Assembly: GCA_043747835.1 (NCBI GenBank)
Contig: JAYTOK010000032.1
Location: 62,001 to 126,000, forward strand
Length of the DNA stretch: 64,000 nt
Direction: 5' to 3'
From: CADEED01 sp043747835
GTDB taxonomy: Bacteria > Pseudomonadota > Gammaproteobacteria > Steroidobacterales > Steroidobacteraceae
A program made the position numbers and the translations under genes. The notes under the pieces were generated by a model. It was not told the DNA's origin and ran no database searches. It saw only the letters and a list, made by a program, of their open reading frames with translations. Below, piece by piece: positions 16,448 to 23,921 of the stretch (within the stretch, counting starts at the first letter, position 1; each line of letters opens with the position of its first letter).

Positions 16448-18000
16448 GAGTCGCTTCGCGGGCAGGTTCGCGCAGGCGCGCGATTCCCGCGATCGTGACC
16501 GGGACGGTATTTGCCGTTTCGCTCGCGAGTGCAGCAGTACCGGAAATCTGTGACGATGAAAGTCCGCGGAGCGCGCAACACTCGCGCGCTCCGCGGGCTG
16601 TCGAGGACTATCTCTCCTCGCTCGGCCACCTGACTTTCGACCAACGCGCAGCCTGTGCCCTGTGGGCCAGCGCCTTTTCCGAACGCAATCGCCGCATGGC
16701 CCAGAACGAGGCTGGCGGCGAGCCGCAACCCGCGCGTTTCATCCTCTTCCCCGCAGGCGGTCGCGACATACGGCAATTCGCCCACTGGCTGGCGGATGCC
16801 GCACCCGTGCGAGACGTCGAGGTTGCCGAGAAGTTCGTGATCGCGACGTTTTCGCGACGGCTCGTCGCGCGGCGCTTGCGGGAGCTGCTGCTGGAGTCGC
16901 CGCAGATCGAGTACGCCGAACCGGATTGCGACGGCCCGGACTTCATGACCACGTCCCAGGAATTCGCGCTGGCCGAACTGCGGCCGCGTTGCTGGCAGCG
17001 TTCGGCCCGCACCACGTTTCCGAACGACCCGTGCATCGACGAGCTGTGGGGGCATTCGAAAATCGGCTGGGACTCGACGATCGCCGCGCGATCCCTGCCC
17101 CGCCTCGTCGCGATACTCGATTCGGGCATCGACGCGCGGCATGAAGACCTCGCGAGCGGCGTGATGATCTCGCTCAGGAACCGTGAGCCGCGCCACTCGC
17201 AGGGACGGCGACTCAACGCGCGCTGCGCGACGAGCGGCCGCTGTTTTCCGCACGGAACGGAGATGGCCGGCACCATCGGCGGTCGCATGGACAATGGGAT
17301 CGGCGTCGCGGGCGTCGCACCGAACAGTCGGCTTTTGCCCATCGTGATCAGCCGGGTAGAGCACGGCTCTCTCGGGCGTCTCTCGACCATCGCCCGCGGC
17401 ATCGAGGCCGCCGCGCGCGGCCAGGCCGACGTCATCAACATCAGCGCGAAATGGCCGGTGGACAGCCGCGCGATCGCGGCCGCCGTCAGCATGGCCGTTG
17501 GCGGCGAGGCCGCCACCCAGCGGCTCATCGTGACCGGGTACGCCACGGCGCTCGACACCGACGAGTCGGTGCGCGAGTACTACCCTTCCCTGTACCGCTG
17601 CCTGCCCGGCGTCGTCGCCGCAGTGCCGGTCGATATGCGCGGCCGTGAATTGTCCAATCCTAAGGGCCGCCCGAATGCGAACGACGGCCGGATTCAGGCA
17701 CCCGGCGTGGACATCGTGGTGACAACGACAGAGAATTCCGAGCGTGGTTACGCACTGTCCGGGGCGGCCGGCGCATCGAGCGCCGCGGCCTACGTCTCCG
17801 GAGCAGTGGCGCTCGCCTGGGGTAGCCCGCCGCTGGATACATGCGACGCCCAGCAGATCAAAGAGCTGTTGTTTTGCAGGAGCAAGAGCAGCGACTCAAC
17901 CCGGTACCCATGGATCAATGTCGATTTCCTTCGTGAACTCGCGAACGTCGAGCCCGGCGCTGACTGCAAGGTCGCGATGGAGAAGCTCGGTTGCGACTAG
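16444..18000 (+). CDS. Divergent secreted subtilisin-like (S8) serine protease
   Basis: The protein is 518 residues with a TTG start overlapping the previous stop and a signal peptide (basic start, hydrophobic TGTVFAVSLASAAVP). A roughly 150-residue proregion-like segment is followed by the catalytic domain. The triad is visible: Asp226 in LVAILDSGIDARHED, His270 in CFPHGTEMAGTIGG, and Ser445 in AAGASSAAAYVSGAVALAWG, where canonical enzymes have GTSMAAPHV. At the usual oxyanion-hole Asn position (AGN) the sequence reads VTGYATAL, with Tyr366, so that residue appears replaced. Several Cys suggest disulfides. Its position between CHAT proteases and a sigma module suggests a role in proteolytic signalling; activity could be weak or highly specific. 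Confidence 0.88.
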   Translation: MRVASRAGSRRRAIPAIVTGTVFAVSLASAAVPEICDDESPRSAQHSRAPRAVEDYLSSLGHLTFDQRAACALWASAFSERNRRMAQNEAGGEPQPARFILFPAGGRDIRQFAHWLADAAPVRDVEVAEKFVIATFSRRLVARRLRELLLESPQIEYAEPDCDGPDFMTTSQEFALAELRPRCWQRSARTTFPNDPCIDELWGHSKIGWDSTIAARSLPRLVAILDSGIDARHEDLASGVMISLRNREPRHSQGRRLNARCATSGRCFPHGTEMAGTIGGRMDNGIGVAGVAPNSRLLPIVISRVEHGSLGRLSTIARGIEAAARGQADVINISAKWPVDSRAIAAAVSMAVGGEAATQRLIVTGYATALDTDESVREYYPSLYRCLPGVVAAVPVDMRGRELSNPKGRPNANDGRIQAPGVDIVVTTTENSERGYALSGAAGASSAAAYVSGAVALAWGSPPLDTCDAQQIKELLFCRSKSSDSTRYPWINVDFLRELANVEPGADCKVAMEKLGCD

Positions 18001-18024
18001 CTACCGACGAAGGACGGGCGGCGC

Positions 18025-18693
18025 ATGAGCAGCGTGCCGGCCGAAGAGATCGAGCGGATCGTCGCGGCGGCGCTGACGGGTGACAGGCATGCGGAGTCGC
18101 GGATGCTCGTGGTTTTGCGGCCCGGTGTGCTCGCGGTGCTGCGTTTCGGCGCCTTTCACCGCTGGGTCGACGCCGAAGATCTCACGCAGGAAACGTTGCA
18201 CATCGTCGTCGAGCGTGTGCGCGCTCGCACGATCGAGGATCCCCGTAAAGTGTTTTCGTTCGCCGCCTCGACGGCGCGCAACCTCGCACTCAATGCAGCC
18301 CGGAAGGCGTTGCGACAGCAGACTGTCGTCGATTCCGAGCTCGTCGACGAACTCGCGCAGAATCTCGAGATGGAGCAGAGCGAGCTCTCGGATGCCGACG
18401 ATCGGCATCTCGCGGAAGCCGTGATGGCGGTTCTCGAAGAGCTGCCGACCGAGCGCGATCGGCAGATGCTCACGCGTTTCTATCTAGACGGAGTCGACAA
18501 ACAGCAGCTGTGCAGGGAACTCGGACTTTCCCCTAAGCATTTCGATCGTGTGCTCATGCGCGCGCGCAGCCGATTGCGCACCATCATCGAGCGACGCGCC
18601 CCTCATCTCGCCCTTTTCCCGCGAGTCACGGCAGTTTTGCTGGCTCTCGGGATGACTTTCACGTTTTGGGTGAGACATTTTGACTCCTGGTGA
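18025..18693 (+). CDS. ECF-type RNA polymerase sigma factor with a C-terminal membrane segment
   Basis: The protein is 222 residues. Region 2 is recognisable in HRWVDAEDLTQETLHIVVERV and the FSFAASTARNLALNAARK stretch. Region 4 is seen in LEELPTERDRQMLTRFYLDG followed by the helix-turn-helix LCRELGLSPKHFDRVLMRAR. Unusually for an ECF sigma, after region 4 the protein continues with a hydrophobic segment VTAVLLALGMTFTFWV and ends RHFDSW, which looks like a single membrane anchor. The gene starts 24 bases after the subtilase and 12 bases before the anti-sigma-like gene, consistent with one operon. It probably transcribes this locus; no target promoter is proven. Confidence 0.88.
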   Translation: MSSVPAEEIERIVAAALTGDRHAESRMLVVLRPGVLAVLRFGAFHRWVDAEDLTQETLHIVVERVRARTIEDPRKVFSFAASTARNLALNAARKALRQQTVVDSELVDELAQNLEMEQSELSDADDRHLAEAVMAVLEELPTERDRQMLTRFYLDGVDKQQLCRELGLSPKHFDRVLMRARSRLRTIIERRAPHLALFPRVTAVLLALGMTFTFWVRHFDSW

Positions 18694-18705
18694 CACAAGT
18701 CACTC

Positions 18706-19461
18706 ATGAAGCCGTTGGATCGCATATCCCTCGAAGAGCAAACCAGGCTCGTCTCGCGTTATGTCGCGGGCGATCTCTCCCGCTCCGAACGCGCCGAGTT
18801 CGAAGCCTGGCTCGTCGCATCCCCCGAACTCGCCGCTGAAGTCGAGATGGAACGGCGAATGCGCCGCGGCATCGCGAGCGCTGCACGCCGCGGCTGGCTC
18901 AAGCGAGGCGCGAATGCCCCGCCGGCGCCCGATCGCCGCTGGCAGATGGCCCTCGCCGCCAGCGTGCTTCTCTCGCTGGCTTTGGGCCTGAGCCTGACTC
19001 TGCCGAGCGGGACGGACGAAACGCCCGTCGTCGCGCAATCCCGCGCCACCCTGAAACCGATCGCCGCCTCTCTCACCCTCCGGCTGGGGTCGCTCCGCGG
19101 CGCCGGCGGTTCACCCGACATCAGCCTCTTGAAGGCGGAAGCGCCGCAGCAACTGGTCATCGAAGCCGATATCGTCGTACTCACCTGCGAGGACGGTACG
19201 CTCGAGCTCGAATGCCCGGGCGGCAATGCGCCGCAGACGCCGCAGTTCCCCGAGTACGAGATGGATCTCGTGCGCCGTCATGACGCTTCACTCGCATGGC
19301 GCTCCGCGCGCAGCGTGCCGGCCGCGGGTTCGCAGCTCTCGTTCACGCTGCGCGATCCCGGTGGCCTCGAAGCCGGCGATTACGACGTTCTCGTGCGCGG
19401 ACGGGCGCCCGATCACGACGAAGTCGTGGCGCGCTTCCTGATGCGTATCGCCGCGCAGTAG
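18706..19461 (+). CDS. Anti-sigma-like transmembrane protein without zinc motif
   Basis: The protein is 251 residues. The N-terminal 45 residues (TRLVSRYVAGDLSRSERAEF, then EAWLVASPELAAEVEME) match the helical anti-sigma pattern, but with no HxxxCxxC zinc site. One membrane span lies near residues 80-100 (MALAASVLLSLALGLSLTL). The outside part has one Cys pair region (VLTCEDGTLELECPGG) and a C-terminal beta-sandwich-like tail (LEAGDYDVLVRGRAPDHDE) reminiscent of the sensor part of the neighbouring CHAT lipoproteins. The likely role is to hold the upstream sigma factor until an extracytoplasmic signal, possibly proteolysis, releases it; this is inferred from gene pairing. Confidence 0.75.
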   Translation: MKPLDRISLEEQTRLVSRYVAGDLSRSERAEFEAWLVASPELAAEVEMERRMRRGIASAARRGWLKRGANAPPAPDRRWQMALAASVLLSLALGLSLTLPSGTDETPVVAQSRATLKPIAASLTLRLGSLRGAGGSPDISLLKAEAPQQLVIEADIVVLTCEDGTLELECPGGNAPQTPQFPEYEMDLVRRHDASLAWRSARSVPAAGSQLSFTLRDPGGLEAGDYDVLVRGRAPDHDEVVARFLMRIAAQ

Positions 19462-19531
19462 TTCGACTCCCGTCTTCTGCGGCGTCGGGAGGCGAAACGG
19501 CGCGGAGCCGTCCCGCCTCCTCATCACGACG

Positions 19532-21481
19532 TCAGAGCGAACCCGAGAGGTTCGGCACCGTCCAGTTGATCCACATGCCGGAGTTGAACGGCACGTTCGG
19601 ATCGTTGCGTAAGACGCTCGTGTTGCCCGTCCCGCCGCCGATCAGGAACTTCTGCAGGTAAGCATTCAGCTCGGCCTGCTGCGACGACGGAAACACGCAG
19701 TGACCATGCTCGGTCGTCAGCGAGTACCCCATGCGATCCGCGATCCCGAGTCCCTGCCAGATCATCCGGGCCGCATTGGCGCCGGTCCAGGAGCTCTGGG
19801 GTCCCAACCACAGGATGTTGTTCTCGACGACGAACAGCGCGCGCGGCGCAACCAACCCTTCGATCGAGTGATGATCGAACGGTAGTTTGCTAACCGACCC
19901 ACCGAACTGACTGAAGTTGGAACGGAACCAGACGTTCTCGCCGACGATCTGCGACAGCGTCTGCGTGCTCTGGCCCTGCGACAACATCCAGTTCGACACG
20001 CGCCAGGTTCCCGAACCGCCGGACCCTGGCTCCTGCGGGATCGTGAGCTTGATGCGTTCGTCGAAGGCGCCGACGGCCAGTGCGCCTTTTCCATTGCGCG
20101 AACAGCCGGTGACCGCGAGCCGCGCCGGATCGATGTTCGCGCCCGGCGTTTTCTCGATGGCATCGATCAGCCGGCTCGCTCCCCAGGCCCAGGCCATCAG
20201 TGCACCGGCCGAGTGACCATTGCCGTACATGTCGTAGAACTTGCCGACGCCGCGCGAGCCCTGACCGTTCTGCTGCGCGATCTCGTTGTTGGGCAGGTTG
20301 ATCACGGCGATGCCGAGACTCGACAACGCTGTGTTGTTGAGACTCGATCCGCCCACGGCGATCACCGCCGGATACGGTGCACTGCCCGTCGCGGGATACG
20401 TGATCGCGGCATTGAAGGACAGCGTGCGGCCGTTGTCATTGACGGTCACGCCCAGCGCATTGCCGCTGCGCGATCCCGTCGTGGCGGAGTACGCCGTGTT
20501 CGGCTTGTAGCCGTACTCGAACTCCTGCGCGAGCGTCGCGATCTCAGCGCGACGGCAGCTCCACTCGGATTTCGCCGTCATGCGCACGCCACTCGCGAAC
20601 GCGAACGGATCCGGCAGGAACGAGTTGTTAGGCAACGAGGCGTACGACGGGATCGGAAGCGCGGCGCAGGCCGTTCCGCCGCCGGTTCCCGCCTGCACGA
20701 CCGAAACGGTCTGCGCCGCGACACCCATCGCCGAGACGGTGACGATCGCGGTGCGCGCCGCCGCGTTTGCGTTGGCCTGTGCCGTGAATGTCAACGTACC
20801 GTTGCCCGAGCCGGATGTGGGGCCGGCGGTCAGCCACGCCTGATCGTCCGCTATCGTCCAGCTGGTGTTGGACGTGACGGACGCGGTGCCGCTGCTGTTC
20901 GCCGCCGCGGCGACATTCACGGTTGCGGGCGAGACGGATAGCGTCGTTCCAATCGCGCAATTGCCCGCCGCCGAACCGGTCCCGGTTGGCGCCCCGGTCG
21001 ATGTCGTCAGGTTGATCTTGTCGAGACGCGCGCCGTCTTCGCGGTACGCGATCGTCAGCGTGTGGTTGCCGGCACTCAGAGCGAACGTGTTCGGAAATTG
21101 CCGCCACGTCCAGGCATTGATCCACCAGTTGTTCCACATCACCCACGAACCGCCATCCATCCGCACCCAGAACGAATCGTCGTCCGCGGTGGGTCCCAGG
21201 ACTCTCGCGAACAGGCGGTACGTGCCGGTCTGTGCGATCGAGAGTGGATAGGTGATGTGTCCCGCCGTGCTGGCGGGCGCGGTCGTGGTGCTGTTGTTGC
21301 CCGACTGGATAGTCGCGAACTGCGAGTTGGAAGCCGCGGAATCGGCGGGCCGATTCCACAACGAGCCGACCTGTCCGCATTCCGCTTCGAGCCAGACGGA
21401 TTGCGCCTGTGCGGCGCCCGTGAAAAGACAAAGAACCAGCAGCGACGTAGCGATACGCCGCCGAAGATTTCGCGCGCTCAT
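19532..21481 (-). CDS. Secreted glucuronoyl esterase (CE15) with CBM-like and BACON-like domains
   Basis: The protein is 649 residues. Start at 21481 is supported by an upstream AGGAGTG and a signal peptide ending FTGAAQAQ. Domains: residues about 28-155 form a carbohydrate-binding-like beta sandwich (WLEAECGQVGSLWNR, then THLTIAY-like strands); about 170-265 is BACON-like (LSVSPATVNVAAAANSS, NTSWTIADDQAWLTAGP); the rest is the CE15 alpha/beta hydrolase. The CE15 signature VTGCSRNGKGALAVGAFDER contains the nucleophile Ser461, and EHGHCVFPS contains the catalytic His near 594. CE15 enzymes cleave esters between lignin and the 4-O-methyl-glucuronic acid of xylan, so the protein acts outside the cytoplasm in plant-biomass use. 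It is convergent with the sigma/anti-sigma operon. Confidence 0.9.
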   Translation of the reverse strand: MSARNLRRRIATSLLVLCLFTGAAQAQSVWLEAECGQVGSLWNRPADSAASNSQFATIQSGNNSTTTAPASTAGHITYPLSIAQTGTYRLFARVLGPTADDDSFWVRMDGGSWVMWNNWWINAWTWRQFPNTFALSAGNHTLTIAYREDGARLDKINLTTSTGAPTGTGSAAGNCAIGTTLSVSPATVNVAAAANSSGTASVTSNTSWTIADDQAWLTAGPTSGSGNGTLTFTAQANANAAARTAIVTVSAMGVAAQTVSVVQAGTGGGTACAALPIPSYASLPNNSFLPDPFAFASGVRMTAKSEWSCRRAEIATLAQEFEYGYKPNTAYSATTGSRSGNALGVTVNDNGRTLSFNAAITYPATGSAPYPAVIAVGGSSLNNTALSSLGIAVINLPNNEIAQQNGQGSRGVGKFYDMYGNGHSAGALMAWAWGASRLIDAIEKTPGANIDPARLAVTGCSRNGKGALAVGAFDERIKLTIPQEPGSGGSGTWRVSNWMLSQGQSTQTLSQIVGENVWFRSNFSQFGGSVSKLPFDHHSIEGLVAPRALFVVENNILWLGPQSSWTGANAARMIWQGLGIADRMGYSLTTEHGHCVFPSSQQAELNAYLQKFLIGGGTGNTSVLRNDPNVPFNSGMWINWTVPNLSGSL

Positions 21482-21674
21482 GAGTTTCACTCCTGTGAAT
21501 TGAATGACGTCCGTGATCGCCGCGCGCGCGCGCGTACGGCCCCTTCTCGCCGGAGGCGCGCACTTGCGGTCGAAGATTGAGATCCCCTTCATCGGTCGGA
21601 TGCGCGAGCACACCCGACCTCAGGTCGAGGTTAGTGTTTCAGGCGCTCGCGCGCCACGCCGGAAAACCTAAGGG

Positions 21675-22346
21675 CTAGCTGAGGTAGCGCCGGATCCGCG
21701 CGTGCAGCGGCGAGTGCCGCGGGAAGTGCGCGCGCAGGTATTCCATCTGGTCGGCGAGCACGCGCCGTCCTTTCAGGAAGATGTATTCGGCGTACGTCGG
21801 AGTGAACGGGACCGCGATCAACTGCATCTTGGCCTGCTCGGGCGTGCGGGACGCCTTGAGGTTGTTGCAGCGCCGGCATGCGGCCACGACATTGGTCCAG
21901 ACGTCCCGGCCGCCCTGGCTGAACGGGCGGATGTGGTCGCGCGACAGCTCGCGCACCGGGAAGCGCTGCGCGCAGTAGAGGCAGAAATGCGCGTCTCTGC
22001 GAAACAGCGTCTGGTTGTTGAGCGGCGGCACGTAGTCCTGGCGGGTGTTGCCGGGATTGCCCGTGTGACCGACCGTCGCAACGATCGAGTTCACCTCGAG
22101 CACGGTGCGACAACCCGTGAGAGCGCTCACACCGCCGCAAAGCTTGAACAGCGGGCTGCCGCAGGTGTAGGCGACCTGCTCCTGGTGATAGAGCCGGGCC
22201 GCCTCCTTGTAGTCGATCCACTCGAGCGGCATGCCTGAAATGTCTGTTCTCAGGACGAGTTGGGAGAGCGCGCGAGTCGTGTAACCCGCGACCAACTGCA
22301 GATCCGAAGATCCGAGATCCGCCTTTTCCAGGTCGATGCCGTGCAT
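21675..22346 (-). CDS. HNH endonuclease family protein
   Basis: The protein is 223 residues from the ATG of MHGIDLEKADLGSSDLQLVA; an upstream in-frame ATG at 22409 would add 21 residues. The HNH/zinc core is clear: FCLYCAQRFPVRELSRDHI, then RPFSQGGRDVWTNVVAACRRCNNLK, with two CxxC pairs and the DH..N arrangement. The C-terminal part (AVPFTPTYAEYIFLKGRRVL) is the conserved tail of a widely distributed proteobacterial HNH group. The cellular role is not established; no modification methylase or phage genes are nearby. It is divergent from pntAA, with about 135 bases between the starts. Confidence 0.85.
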   Translation of the reverse strand: MHGIDLEKADLGSSDLQLVAGYTTRALSQLVLRTDISGMPLEWIDYKEAARLYHQEQVAYTCGSPLFKLCGGVSALTGCRTVLEVNSIVATVGHTGNPGNTRQDYVPPLNNQTLFRRDAHFCLYCAQRFPVRELSRDHIRPFSQGGRDVWTNVVAACRRCNNLKASRTPEQAKMQLIAVPFTPTYAEYIFLKGRRVLADQMEYLRAHFPRHSPLHARIRRYLS

Positions 22347-22481
22347 GGGGCATGTAAGATAGCCCGGGCGTGTGCGAGAATTCAACGCCGCAACACGTTC
22401 ATTTAACACGGGAAAAGCAGGCCTCTTGGCTGACCAGCCACAGGGGGCTCCATGCAGAAGCTTTAAAGCGGAGTCAATTCA

Positions 22482-23609
22482 ATGCCGATCACGATAGGTG
22501 CGCTCCGCGAGAGCGCGCCCGGAGAAACTCGCGTCGCTCTCGTCCCGGAGGTCGTCGACAAGTTCGTCGCCACGGGCGCGCGGGTCGTTCTCGAGCAAGG
22601 CGCGGGCGTTCGCGCGCAATTCCCGGACCCTCTCTACAAGAAAGGCGAGTGGGCGAGTAGTTCGGCCGCGATCCTCTCGCAGGCGGACGTGCTGGTCACT
22701 GTTGCCCCGCTGACCGTCGAGCAGATAGGCCAGCTCAAACCCGGTGCCGTCGTCGTCGGATTCTTGCAGGCGCACACGAAGCACGCCGAGGTGAAGGCGC
22801 TGCGCGATCGCAGGATCACGAGCTTCGCCGTCGAGCTGATTCCGCGAATCTCGCGCGCCCAGTCCATGGACGCCCTGTCCTCGCAGGCATCGCTGGCCGG
22901 TTACAAGGCCGTGTTGATTGCAGCCAACAACCTCGAAAAGTTCATGCCGATGCTGACGACAGCCGCGGGCACGATCCGCCCGTCGCTGGTGCTCGTGATC
23001 GGCGCCGGCGTCGCGGGACTCCAGGCGATCGCCACGGCGCGCCGCCTGGGCGCGGTGGTCGAGGCATACGACGTGCGCAGCGCGACTCGCGAGCAGGTGA
23101 AATCCCTGGGCGCGAAATTCGTGGAAACGGGCGTCACGGCGGATGGCGCCGGCGGTTACGCACGCGAGCTCACCGCCGAAGAGAAAGCGAAGCAGCAGGA
23201 AGCGCTCGATGCGCGCATCGCCGCGGCGGACGCCGTGGTGTCCACCGCTTCGGTTCCCGGACGCAAGGCGCCGGTGATCATTTCGAGAGCCGCGGTCGAG
23301 CGCATGCGCGCCGGCTCGGTCATCGTCGACCTCGCCGCCGAACAGGGCGGCAACTGCGAGCTCACGAAGGTCGGCGAGACGATCGTCCACCAGGGCGTGA
23401 AGATCATCGGACCCGTGAACGTGCCCGGCACTCTCGCCTACAACGCGAGCGAGATGTACGCGCGCAACCTGCTAAACTTCCTGAAACCCGCGATTGACAA
23501 GGCCGGCGATCTCAAGATCGACTGGACCGACGAAGTTTTCGCGGGCGCCGTGCTCACGCACGACGGCGCCATCAAACACGAAGCCACGCGTAAAGCAGTG
23601 GAAGGTTAA
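22482..23609 (+). CDS. pntAA: NAD(P) transhydrogenase subunit alpha, part 1 (NAD-binding)
   Basis: The protein is 375 residues and soluble. It starts MPITIGALRESAPGETRVAL, the alanine-dehydrogenase/PNT N-terminal fold, and has the Rossmann motif VIGAGVAGLQAIATARRLGA. It forms the NAD(H)-binding domain I of the proton-translocating transhydrogenase, which links NADH/NADPH exchange to the proton gradient. It is the split form, with the membrane part encoded separately by the next gene. The GCGGAG ribosome site sits about nine bases before the ATG. The downstream gene follows after 6 bases. Confidence 0.95.
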   Translation: MPITIGALRESAPGETRVALVPEVVDKFVATGARVVLEQGAGVRAQFPDPLYKKGEWASSSAAILSQADVLVTVAPLTVEQIGQLKPGAVVVGFLQAHTKHAEVKALRDRRITSFAVELIPRISRAQSMDALSSQASLAGYKAVLIAANNLEKFMPMLTTAAGTIRPSLVLVIGAGVAGLQAIATARRLGAVVEAYDVRSATREQVKSLGAKFVETGVTADGAGGYARELTAEEKAKQQEALDARIAAADAVVSTASVPGRKAPVIISRAAVERMRAGSVIVDLAAEQGGNCELTKVGETIVHQGVKIIGPVNVPGTLAYNASEMYARNLLNFLKPAIDKAGDLKIDWTDEVFAGAVLTHDGAIKHEATRKAVEG

Positions 23610-23615
23610 TCAGCC

Positions 23616-23921
23616 ATGACTGGAATCGTTGCTCTCTACATCTTCATGCTCGCGGCCTTCACGGGCTACGAAATCATCGCCAAGGTGCCGGTGATCCTGC
23701 ACACCCCGCTCATGTCGGGATCCAACTTCGTGCACGGCATCGTGCTCGTCGGCGCCATGGTCGCGCTCGGCGGCGCGGTCACCCCGCTGGAAAAGATCAT
23801 CGGCTTCGTCGGCGTACTGCTTGCCGCAGGCAACGCGGTCGGCGGCTACGTCGTCACGGAACGCATGCTCGAGATGTTCAAGTCGTCCGGCACTCGCAAG
23901 AAGTCCGGAGGCGGGCACTAA
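23616..23921 (+). CDS. pntAB: NAD(P) transhydrogenase subunit alpha, part 2 (membrane)
   Basis: The protein is 101 residues with three predicted membrane helices (IVALYIFMLAAFTGYEI, NFVHGIVLVGAMVALGG, IIGFVGVLLAAGNAVGG) and a short basic end. It matches the small PntAB subunit that, with the PntB membrane part, forms the proton channel. Its last base overlaps the first base of pntB (TAATG), indicating translational coupling. The length is as usual for this subunit. Confidence 0.93.
   Translation: MTGIVALYIFMLAAFTGYEIIAKVPVILHTPLMSGSNFVHGIVLVGAMVALGGAVTPLEKIIGFVGVLLAAGNAVGGYVVTERMLEMFKSSGTRKKSGGGH

Noticed and set aside
21482..21674. Possible small gene between the CE15 esterase and HNH genes
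   Set aside because: The frames there only extend the CE15 or HNH frames or their shadows; no start with ribosome site and no coding pattern was seen.
22358..22481. Possible riboswitch or attenuator before pntAA
   Set aside because: The gap is short and I could not find a conserved stem set or terminator-like T-run.
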